Positions 17,672-22,393 of a DNA stretch of 22,674 bases are shown here, piece by piece. Within the stretch, counting starts at the first letter, position 1. Each line of letters opens with the position of its first letter. A model generated the notes under the pieces. The model ran no database searches, was not told the DNA's origin, and saw only the letters and a program-made list of their open reading frames with translations. Both the position numbers and the translations under genes were made by a program. Source of the DNA: a virus; IMG/VR virus record IMGVR_UViG_3300027712_000159, positions 1-22,674 of that record, one strand, 5' to 3'.

Positions 17672-17769
17672 TTGATATGTTAATCGGCATGACGATTGGT
17701 GCTGTGTTTATTTTTGTGGTGTCATTCCTGCACAACCTTATTTCAGTTTGGACAAAGGATAAAAAATGA
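17668..17769 (+). CDS. 33-residue single-span membrane miniprotein
   Basis: A short ORF bounded on both sides by ATGA overlaps (17668-17671 with the upstream stop, 17766-17769 with the holin start). It translates as MIDMLIGMTIGAVFIFVVSF followed by LHNLISVWTKDKK: one hydrophobic helix of about 20 residues with a basic C-terminal end (positive-inside). The perfect double overlap strongly suggests real, translationally coupled expression. Candidate roles are a holin partner, antiholin or membrane-leak peptide. It would be missed by usual minimum-length gene callers. Confidence 0.7.
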   Translation: MIDMLIGMTIGAVFIFVVSFLHNLISVWTKDKK

Positions 17770-18173
17770 TTGGACTAGATTCACTTTTAAACATTGGCGG
17801 CAAGCTCATTGACAAACTGATTCCTGACCCAGAGCAAAAGGCCAAAGCTCAGTTGGAGTTAACTAAGTTAGCTCAAGATGGTGAGTTGGCAAAAATGGCT
17901 AACGAGACTGAGTTATACAAGACTGAGCAAAACAACCTCACAGAGCGTGTTCAGGCAGACATGGCATCTGACTCTTGGCTGTCCAAAAATATTCGCCCTA
18001 TGACCCTTATATTCCTTTTAATCGCCTATTCTGGCTTTGCAATCGCATCAATCTTTGAATATGAGACTCGTGGTGCTTATGTAGAGTTGTTAGGCCAATG
18101 GGGTATGCTTGTAATGTCGTTCTACTTTGGTGGCAGAACACTTGAAAAAATTACCGATAGGGTGAAAAAGTGA
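17766..18173 (+). CDS. Holin of the 3TM (GTA-holin-like) superfamily
   Basis: 135 residues. The pattern 'GLDSLLNIGGKLIDKLIPDP, EQKAKAQLELTKLAQDGELA' followed by SDSWLSKNIRPMTLIFLLIA and a second hydrophobic stretch (ELLGQWGMLVMSFYFGGRTL) and EKI is characteristic of phage holins in the Holin_3TM family. Membrane segments lie at about residues 79-97 and 107-123; the N-terminal part is an amphipathic helix. The holin makes the inner-membrane lesion that releases or activates the endolysin, encoded next with a GTGA overlap. Confidence 0.88.
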   Translation: MIGLDSLLNIGGKLIDKLIPDPEQKAKAQLELTKLAQDGELAKMANETELYKTEQNNLTERVQADMASDSWLSKNIRPMTLIFLLIAYSGFAIASIFEYETRGAYVELLGQWGMLVMSFYFGGRTLEKITDRVKK

Positions 18174-18622
18174 AGTTAACTGAACATTTTTCTTTAGAAG
18201 AACTGACATTTTCAGAGATTGCAGAACGCAATGGATGGGACAACACACCAAATGACCATGAACTTGAAAACCTCAAAAGACTCGCAGAATTCCTTGAAGA
18301 AGTTAAACAAACCCTTGGAGGAAAGCCAATCATTGTTAGCTCTGGTTTTCGCAGTAAGCAAACAAATGATGGAGTGGGTAGTCGTGACAGTTCTCAGCAT
18401 AGGGTTGGGGCTGCTGTGGATTTCCGAGTTCCTGAACTGACGCCTGACCAAGTGGTCAGAACAATTATTGCCTCAAGCCTGGCTTACGATCAAGTCATAA
18501 GAGAGTTTGCATCGCCTACTGGCGGTGGCTGGACACACATCAGCATCCCCAATACACCTCAATTGACGCCACGCAAGCAAGCACTTATTATTGACAAATC
18601 GGGAACTAGAGCGTTCTCATAA
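18170..18622 (+). CDS. Endolysin, peptidase M15 (D-Ala-D-Ala carboxypeptidase-like)
   Basis: 150 residues with a GTG start overlapping the holin TGA and AGGG upstream. It contains the M15 zinc signature: SSGFRS (58-63), SSQHRVGAAVDFR (74-86), with His77 and Asp84 as ligands, and WTHIS (121-125), with His123 as the third ligand. These are the conserved residues of Peptidase_M15_3, a family of murein peptidases cutting cross-link peptides. No signal peptide is present, so it depends on the holin. Length is usual for this type. Co-translation with the holin is likely. Confidence 0.92.
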   Translation: MKLTEHFSLEELTFSEIAERNGWDNTPNDHELENLKRLAEFLEEVKQTLGGKPIIVSSGFRSKQTNDGVGSRDSSQHRVGAAVDFRVPELTPDQVVRTIIASSLAYDQVIREFASPTGGGWTHISIPNTPQLTPRKQALIIDKSGTRAFS

Positions 18623-18631
18623 AGGAAAATC

Positions 18632-18847
18632 ATGGCCACCAAGATGACATTGACACGCGAGAAGGTTAAGCACACAGAGCCTTCTAATTACGAAGTGATG
18701 CGCGAACACAAAAAAGAGCGCATGAAAGTAATGGCTTTGGAAAAAGAACTAGACAAACATGAGAAAACTGATGCGGCTCACGCTCACCCCATGCACAGGT
18801 CGCATGAGGCGCAGCCCTCTGCACCACTGCCATCAATGCGTAAATAA
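18632..18847 (+). CDS. Small charged His-rich protein, last gene of the late operon
   Basis: 71 residues with a good ribosome site (AAAGGAAA) 9 bases after the endolysin stop. The first half is highly charged and helical (REHKKERMKVMALEKELDKH), the rest is His/Ala/Pro-rich (DAAHAHPMHRSHEAQPSAPL). There is no membrane segment. The His cluster could bind metal. It is conserved in position only as far as I can see; function unknown. It is directly followed by the convergent terminator region. Confidence 0.7.
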   Translation: MATKMTLTREKVKHTEPSNYEVMREHKKERMKVMALEKELDKHEKTDAAHAHPMHRSHEAQPSAPLPSMRK

Positions 18848-18870
18848 AAAAAAGGGGAACAAGTCCCCTT
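18846..18870 (-). terminator. Terminator of the leftward early operon (possibly bidirectional)
   Basis: A 7-bp perfect stem (18852-18858 with 18864-18870) and a 5-base loop. On the minus strand the hairpin is followed by eight T (18853 to 18846), an excellent intrinsic terminator for the operon ending at 18890. On the plus strand only two T follow, so it would stop late transcription poorly. It lies in the gap between the two convergent operons. Confidence 0.85.
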
Positions 18871-18889
18871 AAAGTGGCAACTGCGATGC

Positions 18890-19216
18890 CTACTCTATTG
18901 TAAAGGGTAAAGGCACTTCAGGTGGCCACTTACCTTGATTACATAGCGTTAAAACTGTCCCAATATGGGCTTCTGCCCATTTCTTTTGGCGTTCCTCTTT
19001 AGACAAGTTTTTGCCTTGGTCTATTTCGTAATGGCAAGCCAAGCACAATGCCGCCACTAAATTGTCGTCACATTTAATCCCGCGGCCTTTGCCACCGCCC
19101 CAGTTACTGTGAGCCGCCTGAACGCCATTGTCCATGCCACAGCCGTGACAACAGAGTTGAGCCACCAACTTCAGTAACTTCTGGCTTCTCACATACTTGT
19201 GTTTCGGGTATTGCAT
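18890..19216 (-). CDS. YbcO-like HNH/zinc nuclease (DUF1364-like)
   Basis: 108 residues. It carries a zinc-nuclease pattern: CCHGC (22-26), then DNGVQAAHSNWGGGKG with His36, then ALCLACHYEIDQG with Cys58, Cys61 and His62. The 'QAAHxxxGxGKGxGxKxxDxxxxxLCxxCHxEIDxG' arrangement is that of small phage YbcO/DUF1364-type nucleases encoded near replication genes. The start ATG at 19216 has only a weak ribosome site, and the gene overlaps the zinc-ribbon gene by 113 bases in another frame; the family's basic, Tyr/Lys-rich N-terminus fits the chosen start. It is the last gene of the early operon. Confidence 0.75.
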   Translation of the reverse strand: MQYPKHKYVRSQKLLKLVAQLCCHGCGMDNGVQAAHSNWGGGKGRGIKCDDNLVAALCLACHYEIDQGKNLSKEERQKKWAEAHIGTVLTLCNQGKWPPEVPLPFTIE

Positions 19217-19334
19217 ATTCTTTGGTTAAAAATTTATGGCCATTCAGACACATTCGTCTGCGGGTTACATACTCAGCGGTTGATCGGGTGTCTAAGACTT
19301 TAAGGTTTTCTGAACTACAGCGGGGACACATCAT
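19104..19334 (-). CDS. NrdR-like zinc-ribbon miniprotein
   Basis: 76 residues from the ATG at 19334, chosen because GGAG lies 7 bases upstream and the upstream gene stops 4 bases before it. MMCPRCSSENLKVLDTRSTA, EYVTRRRMCLNGHKFLTKEY closely follows the zinc ribbon of NrdR (CxxC, DSR-like 'DTR', RRR-x-C). The usual fourth Cys is absent; His33 may replace it. There is no ATP-cone domain, so it cannot be a full NrdR regulator. The ribbon is complete before the 36-residue tail that overlaps the nuclease gene. It likely binds nucleic acid. The longer in-frame ORF from 19370 would overlap the upstream gene and is disfavoured. Confidence 0.65.
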   Translation of the reverse strand: MMCPRCSSENLKVLDTRSTAEYVTRRRMCLNGHKFLTKEYAIPETQVCEKPEVTEVGGSTLLSRLWHGQWRSGGSQ

Positions 19335-19338
19335 AATA

Positions 19339-19671
19339 TTACTCCGTTGTTTTAACGCCAAGGCGCTCACTTGCTTGCTCTGACCGCCAAATATCCGACT
19401 TCATCTGGGCGGCAAATAACTTCCATTTCAGGGTTTCTTCCTGCTCAATCGCGATTGACAATCCATGCAAAAGCTCTTGGTATTCGGGGTGAGCGTAGGC
19501 TTCACGCTCCTGTGCGACAGCGGAATCTATGCCTTTGGTCATGGCTTCTTTCATCAGCAAAGCCTTTTTTGTCTTGCGAAATTCCTCTAGGTAAATTCTT
19601 TGAGCCTTCGCAGCAGCAAACTTAGGCGCTTGCTCAAGGATAAATTCGATGGCTTTATATGGTGCTTTCAT
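19339..19671 (-). CDS. Conserved phage early protein of unknown function
   Basis: 110 residues, almost all helix, charged: YLEEFRKTKKALLMKEAMTK, AQEREAYAHPEYQELLHGLS, EETLKWKLFAAQMKSDIWRS. I recall a phage family with the same 'EYRKTKKALLM...QEREAYAHPEYxxLL...A...WRxxxA' pattern, encoded beside small nucleases and replication genes; no function is known to me. It shares an ATGA-type overlap (19668-19671) with the nuclease gene upstream, so the two are probably co-translated and may act together. It has no Cys, membrane segment or signal, suggesting a cytoplasmic, perhaps DNA-associated, protein. Confidence 0.78.
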   Translation of the reverse strand: MKAPYKAIEFILEQAPKFAAAKAQRIYLEEFRKTKKALLMKEAMTKGIDSAVAQEREAYAHPEYQELLHGLSIAIEQEETLKWKLFAAQMKSDIWRSEQASERLGVKTTE

Positions 19672-19934
19672 TTGACAACCTCAATCATGCGTAAAGCCGC
19701 TTCAGGGCCATCAACACGGCATAAGGTACTACCTGACCAATTCTCAAAAAAATCGGCTTGTAGCTTCGTTAAACGCTTTTTAGGGCCATCTTTGATCTCC
19801 ATGAGGAATGTGTGTCCCTTGTACCCCACCAAAAGGTCTACGGGTAGGCCAATAATCCACACATAAGCTCCAGCAGCTCGTAATGCAGAGACTACTTGTA
19901 TCGCATTTGCGTCAACTCTTGCGGCTCGTCTCAT
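19668..19934 (-). CDS. Small PD-(D/E)XK (VRR-NUC-like) nuclease
   Basis: 88 residues. MRRAARVDANAIQVVSALRA, AGAYVWIIGLPVDLLVGYKG and HTFLMEIKDGPKKRLTKLQA carry the nuclease core: Asp33 in PVDLL and Glu46-x-Lys48 in MEIKDG, followed by the LTxxQ helix. This is the minimal phage VRR-NUC or Holliday-junction-resolvase-like layout. A role in recombination or replication-intermediate processing is likely. It overlaps the upstream gene by 23 bases and the downstream gene by 4. Confidence 0.82.
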   Translation of the reverse strand: MRRAARVDANAIQVVSALRAAGAYVWIIGLPVDLLVGYKGHTFLMEIKDGPKKRLTKLQADFFENWSGSTLCRVDGPEAALRMIEVVK

Positions 19935-20127
19935 TTTGAATCCTGTTCATGCGTTGTCTCAAATCCAAAGTGGCGTACACGCCTCTGATTCGTTCCAAGT
20001 CCCCTAACACACCCTGCCACCAACTTAACGCTTTCTTTGAGCCAATCGTCAATTTCTTGGCTTGGTAACGCCTGAGCCACTCTTGGGCTTCGCAGTCCAT
20101 AAAGTGCTCCAATTCTTCGGGTGTCAT
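19912..20127 (-). CDS. Small conserved phage protein (DUF7696-like)
   Basis: 71 residues from the ATG at 20127; an in-frame TTG at 20148, overlapping the methyltransferase stop, would add 7 residues. MTPEELEHFMDCEAQEWLRR, then a helical core and GDLERIRGVYATLDLRQRMN look like small phage proteins that sit near methyltransferases and nucleases (DUF7696-like by memory). A different frame starting at ATG 20155 has a better GGAG site but a random-looking product. Function unknown; no enzyme motif. Confidence 0.6.
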   Translation of the reverse strand: MTPEELEHFMDCEAQEWLRRYQAKKLTIGSKKALSWWQGVLGDLERIRGVYATLDLRQRMNRIQNETSRKS

Positions 20128-20144
20128 TTTCTTTTGTGTTCCAA

Positions 20145-21062
20145 TCAAAAGTCATTTAAAACTCTCCAGGCTGTTGCGGCACAGAGTGGCACTTGTCCAT
20201 TTCCAATGGCTTTAAGTCTGTCCACTCTAGAGGCCACCCCATTAACCACTCGACCCACGTTGGGTTCAGAAGCCCACTGTTGCGGTCTACCGATTGACTC
20301 AGCATAATTTGTTTGCCAATTTTGATTCGTCTTTGTATTGACGGATTGCTCATGTTGCCCCTGTCCCGATTGTCCGATGCTTGCGGGGTCGGAAACCAAA
20401 GAACTACCGTCCCTAATCCTGGCGAATCCCTCTTGAACTCCGATGGGCTGCCTTTTTCGTTGGAATTGTGGCAAGTTGGTGTAGGCCATTTGTTGGCTAA
20501 CATTTTTTTCATTTTTGCTTTTCCATTCGTTCCCCCGTTGCCTGGTAGACAAGGTGTAGGCCAAAGTTCTTTGTTTTCCGACAATCCAGATTCTGTCCCT
20601 CTGATGGTTTGCTCCAACGTCCGCTGCTCCCAACACTCCCCATCTCGCATCAAACCCCATTGAGGCCAAGTCTCCGAGAACTCGTCCAAGTCCCCTAGAA
20701 GTGAGCATTGGTGAGTTTTCCACGAACACAAACTTGGGTCGTACTTCGTAAATGATCCTCGCCATTTGTCCCCACATTCCGCTTCGTTCTCCATCAATAC
20801 CTGCGCCTCGCCCTGCGGCTGAGATGTCTTGGCATGGAAATCCTCCAGATACGACATCAACAATTCCTCGCCACGGGTTTCCGTCAAAGGTTTGTACGTC
20901 ATCCCAAATCGGGAAAGGCGGGAGAAGTCCGTCATTTTGTCGGGCGCACAATACGCTTGCTGGGTATTGCTCCCATTCGACTGCACAGACTGTTCTCCAA
21001 CCAAGGAGGTGTCCACCAAGTATTCCTCCACCAGCGCCTGCGAAAAGAGCCAACTCATTCAT
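20145..21062 (-). CDS. DNA (cytosine-5) methyltransferase
   Basis: 305 residues starting in an ATGA overlap with the upstream gene. The C5-methyltransferase motifs are in order: I (LFAGAGGGILGG, 6-17, AdoMet site), II (VEWEQY, 28-33), IV (GGFPCQDIS, 73-81, catalytic Cys77), VI (VFVENSPML, 112-120, Glu115), VIII (HQRDRIW, 153-159) and X (LKAIGNGQVP, 283-292). Between VIII and X, where the target-recognition domain should lie, is a hydrophilic Q/N/R/S-rich stretch (about 163-265) that looks unlike a folded TRD. The enzyme probably methylates phage or host cytosines, giving protection from restriction; no partner restriction enzyme is nearby. A second long frame runs through the same DNA. Confidence 0.92.
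   Translation of the reverse strand: MNELALFAGAGGGILGGHLLGWRTVCAVEWEQYPASVLCARQNDGLLPPFPIWDDVQTFDGNPWRGIVDVVSGGFPCQDISAAGRGAGIDGERSGMWGQMARIIYEVRPKFVFVENSPMLTSRGLGRVLGDLASMGFDARWGVLGAADVGANHQRDRIWIVGKQRTLAYTLSTRQRGNEWKSKNEKNVSQQMAYTNLPQFQRKRQPIGVQEGFARIRDGSSLVSDPASIGQSGQGQHEQSVNTKTNQNWQTNYAESIGRPQQWASEPNVGRVVNGVASRVDRLKAIGNGQVPLCAATAWRVLNDF
20156..20857 (-). CDS. Candidate overlapping gene nested in the methyltransferase (WPTP-family protein)
   Basis: A 233-residue frame from the ATG at 20857, in the +1 frame of the methyltransferase and ending 11 bases before its stop. GAGGA lies 7 bases before this ATG. The frame is open further, to 21058, so about 300 codons have no stop. The product has MSYLEDFHAKTSQPQGEAQ, then YDPSLCSWKTHQCSLLGDL, ETWPQWGLMRDGECWE, WPTP at 99-102 and 124-127 plus FPTP at 155-158, and near the end LNPTWVEWLMGWPLEWTDLK. 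I recall predicted phage and bacterial proteins with this same series of motifs. Because several of these motifs are the alternative-frame image of methyltransferase motifs IV, VI, VIII and X, similarity alone does not prove translation. Function unknown. Confidence 0.5.
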   Translation of the reverse strand: MSYLEDFHAKTSQPQGEAQVLMENEAECGDKWRGSFTKYDPSLCSWKTHQCSLLGDLDEFSETWPQWGLMRDGECWEQRTLEQTIRGTESGLSENKELWPTPCLPGNGGTNGKAKMKKMLANKWPTPTCHNSNEKGSPSEFKRDSPGLGTVVLWFPTPQASDNRDRGNMSNPSIQRRIKIGKQIMLSQSVDRNSGLLNPTWVEWLMGWPLEWTDLKPLEMDKCHSVPQQPGEF

Positions 21063-21454
21063 GTTCTCCCACCATATTGTTTTTTTAATTCGGCTAATTT
21101 AGCCAACGCTTCCTGTTTCACCCGTTCGCTCTCAATCTGCTCATGAATGGTCATTTTTCGTTCAATCATCGGAACTTGTTTGACAGGAATAAATGGGCCT
21201 TGATTGCACAAATTCCTAAACTTAATTGCGCTTGGCACAAACTCACCATCTAACTTTGAAATGGCGTAATCCATGCTTGGGCGATATGTTAAAAAACCTT
21301 TAAGCTGATGCGCCCACTCCTGGCGAATCAAACTGTGGTCAACACCCTCCCAATGTCTGAGAAATGCCGCACCATAAATTGCGCTCATGCGGCCAAAGAT
21401 GTAATCCAAGCCTTGCTCAACTTCGCAAAAATCAGTTTCCGAGTAGTTTGACAT
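21059..21454 (-). CDS. Replication partner protein, lambda P / helicase-loader-like
   Basis: 131 residues from the ATG at 21454, chosen for a strong GGAGG 8 bases upstream; an earlier in-frame ATG at 21499 lacks this. The core (QGLDYIFGRMSAIYGAAFLR, HWEGVDHSLIRQEWAHQLKG, then SMDYAISKLDGEFVPSAIKF, RNLCNQ) follows the pattern of the Phage_lambda_P-type domain: a helix with aromatic residues, W-x-x-xL, and 'PxxxxFxxLC'. The C-terminal part is a charged helix ending QYGGRT. It lies directly after the O-like gene (overlap 23 bases), as P follows O in lambda. The role would be to load the host DnaB helicase. The assignment is moderate. Confidence 0.55.
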   Translation of the reverse strand: MSNYSETDFCEVEQGLDYIFGRMSAIYGAAFLRHWEGVDHSLIRQEWAHQLKGFLTYRPSMDYAISKLDGEFVPSAIKFRNLCNQGPFIPVKQVPMIERKMTIHEQIESERVKQEALAKLAELKKQYGGRT

Positions 21455-22106
21455 TGCCCTGTCCTCCAAGTAAGCCACGAGTAAGACCTGACAAAACATT
21501 AGCGTTCCGTTGGCCAGTTTTGGTTAAATTGCGTTCATCAGGTTTAATCCAGTCGGCTTGTAAGCCTTGCGAGCCTCTAGCGCACCAAATACTTAAAAAG
21601 TCGCTGAACTCCATGTTTGCCTTGGCAGCTTCTTTTCTTGCGCTGTTTACAACTGTTTCGGTCACAGGTGCTTTTTTGGCTTTGCGTAACTGTTTCCAGT
21701 CATCCCAAATTTGTTGGTCAACATCAGGAGGGCAAGCAACGCTAGTTGCGTTCTTCTCTCTCTTTGTCTCTGTCTCTAACTCTGTCTCTGTCTCTCTCTC
21801 TGGTAGATCAACTTGATATCCTTTTGATATCTTATTGATATCATCTTGTTCCAGCCAATGAGACAGCTTGATAATGATTTCTTTAGTTTTCAATTCAGTC
21901 AATCTGAGTCGAAAAGCAAGAGTTTTGTTGTCAGGGATTCGACCCTCGTTCTCACTAGCTATTAACCAAAGCATAACTAGCACTTTGGCGGCCAAGGGGT
22001 CTAATTCATGCCACTCAAGGTCATCAAGAATGTCACGATACAGCTTCACCCAAGGAGGCCGCCTGTCCTTGAAGTGCTGAAACTTTGTCCAATTTTTAAT
22101 ACGCAT
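21432..22106 (-). CDS. Phage replication protein (lambda O-like initiator)
   Basis: 224 residues. The N-terminal ~105 residues (MRIKNWTKFQHFKDRRPPWV, KLYRDILDDLEWHELDPLAA, LVMLWLIASENEGRIPD, LAFRLRLTELKTKEIIIKLS) form a winged-helix DNA-binding type domain known from phage O-like initiators. An acidic ETETELETETKREK linker (about 112-126) is followed by a helical region (IWDDWKQLRKAKKAPVTETV; FLSIWCARGSQGLQADWIKP) found in the same group. Three TTGATATC repeats and a polypurine tract lie inside the gene, as lambda's origin lies in O. There is no ribosome site close to the ATG; AGGTG lies 22 bases upstream across a hairpin, so start control appears structural. Confidence 0.75.
   Translation of the reverse strand: MRIKNWTKFQHFKDRRPPWVKLYRDILDDLEWHELDPLAAKVLVMLWLIASENEGRIPDNKTLAFRLRLTELKTKEIIIKLSHWLEQDDINKISKGYQVDLPERETETELETETKREKNATSVACPPDVDQQIWDDWKQLRKAKKAPVTETVVNSARKEAAKANMEFSDFLSIWCARGSQGLQADWIKPDERNLTKTGQRNANVLSGLTRGLLGGQGNVKLLGN
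21751..21801 (-). other. Polypurine/polypyrimidine tract inside the replication gene
   Basis: About 50 bases, nearly pure pyrimidine on the plus strand (purine on the coding strand), built from GAGACA/GAGAGA-like units and encoding the ETETELETETKREK linker. It directly adjoins the TTGATATC repeats. Such asymmetric tracts occur beside lambda's origin iterons and can unwind or form triplex DNA; a slippage-prone linker is the plainer explanation. Confidence 0.6.
21813..21842. repeat. Three exact TTGATATC direct repeats, 11-bp period (candidate iterons)
   Basis: TTGATATC occurs at 21813-21820, 21824-21831 and 21835-21842, each start exactly 11 bp after the last, so all lie on one helix face. 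Each contains the palindrome GATATC. Because 11 is not a multiple of 3, the repeats fall in different reading phases and are not explained by a protein repeat. They sit mid-way in the O-like gene, the place of lambda's origin. They may be binding sites for the initiator. Confidence 0.65.
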
Positions 22107-22127
22107 AAAAGCCCAAAAAAAAGGGCT
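22107..22127 (-). promoter_or_regulatory. Hairpin between distant ribosome site and replication-gene start
   Basis: On the minus-strand RNA AGCCC (22127-22123) pairs with GGGCU (22114-22110) across a loop of eight U, followed by UUU and the AUG at 22106. Just before the hairpin is AGGUG (22133-22129). Folding the hairpin would bring this ribosome site from 22 bases to a few bases from the AUG. The 5' arm AGCCC is also the end of the larger stem upstream, so both cannot form fully together. Confidence 0.55.
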
Positions 22128-22197
22128 ACACCTGAAGTCTCACCCTTGCGGATGTTGGCGGACTGGCGTAGTAACCAGCAGACTTCATGTGTAACCC
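22123..22197 (-). ncRNA. Structured leader RNA, three-way junction, possibly C4/P4-CI-like
   Basis: On the minus strand an 18-bp stem is formed by 22197-22180 and 22140-22123 with 16 Watson-Crick pairs, one G-U and one mismatch. It encloses two hairpins: CUGGU/GCCAG with a 6-base loop, and CAUCC-GCAA-GGGUG with a GNRA tetraloop. The fold lies between the Cro-like gene and the replication gene, and its 3' arm covers the likely ribosome site (22133-22129). The position and three-way layout recall the C4 antisense RNA / P4 CI immunity RNAs that control phage antirepressor or replication operons, but I cannot verify family membership. It overlaps a short ORF. Confidence 0.6.
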
Positions 22198-22227
22198 TAC
22201 TACATTAACACCGCCAAGTGTTTCCAT
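22126..22227 (-). CDS. 33-residue leader-like ORF over the structured RNA
   Basis: Begins with an ATG at 22227, 4 bases after the Cro-like stop, with GGAG 7 bases upstream (overlapping that stop). It encodes METLGGVNVVGLHMKSAGYY followed by ASPPTSARVRLQV and stops with TAG at 22128-22126, inside the 3' arm of the large stem and 19 bases before the replication-gene ATG. Translating ribosomes would melt the stem and stop next to AGGTG, allowing reinitiation. The peptide itself resembles nothing I know; its value may be regulatory. The ORF could also be chance. Confidence 0.4.
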   Translation of the reverse strand: METLGGVNVVGLHMKSAGYYASPPTSARVRLQV

Positions 22228-22231
22228 TATT

Positions 22232-22387
22232 TTACTCCAAAAACCAATCAGGGCGCAACACCATCAATTGATAAAGCCGCCCTGTTGGGATGGTTTTCCA
22301 GTTATGTACCGCCGCCCTGGTGATGCCCAAAATTCTTGCAAGCTCACTCTGAGAGCCAGCCAATGTGATAGCTTTTTGTTTGTCCAT
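22232..22387 (-). CDS. Cro/YdaS-like helix-turn-helix regulator
   Basis: 51 residues from the ATG at 22387 (an open frame continues upstream to 22489 but lacks a ribosome site and crosses the promoter). MDKQKAITLAGSQSELARIL and GITRAAVHNWKTIPTGRLYQ form a classic HTH (about residues 12-31), with the 'GSQxELAxxLGITRAAVxxW' signature of phage Cro / YdaS antitoxin-like proteins. No ribosome site precedes the ATG, and a TATACT box ends 6 bases before it, suggesting a leaderless mRNA. It is the first gene of the leftward early operon and faces a divergent rightward gene, so it probably represses one or both promoters in the gap. Confidence 0.82.
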   Translation of the reverse strand: MDKQKAITLAGSQSELARILGITRAAVHNWKTIPTGRLYQLMVLRPDWFLE

Positions 22388-22393
22388 GCAATC

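Noticed and set aside
19931-20155. 74-codon minus-strand ORF with a good GGAG site and ATG at 20155, alternative to the gene ending at 19912
   Set aside because: Its product is basic and random-looking, while the other frame gives a helical protein resembling known small phage proteins. The good site keeps it slightly open as a further overlapping frame.
20313-21146. Several 84-116 codon plus-strand ORFs opposite the methyltransferase
   Set aside because: They are antisense to two overlapping same-strand frames, have no convincing ribosome sites and show no recognisable motif.
21364-21816. 150-codon plus-strand ORF opposite the replication gene
   Set aside because: It is the complement of a gene with clear family features; its Ser/Val repeats come from the polypyrimidine tract.
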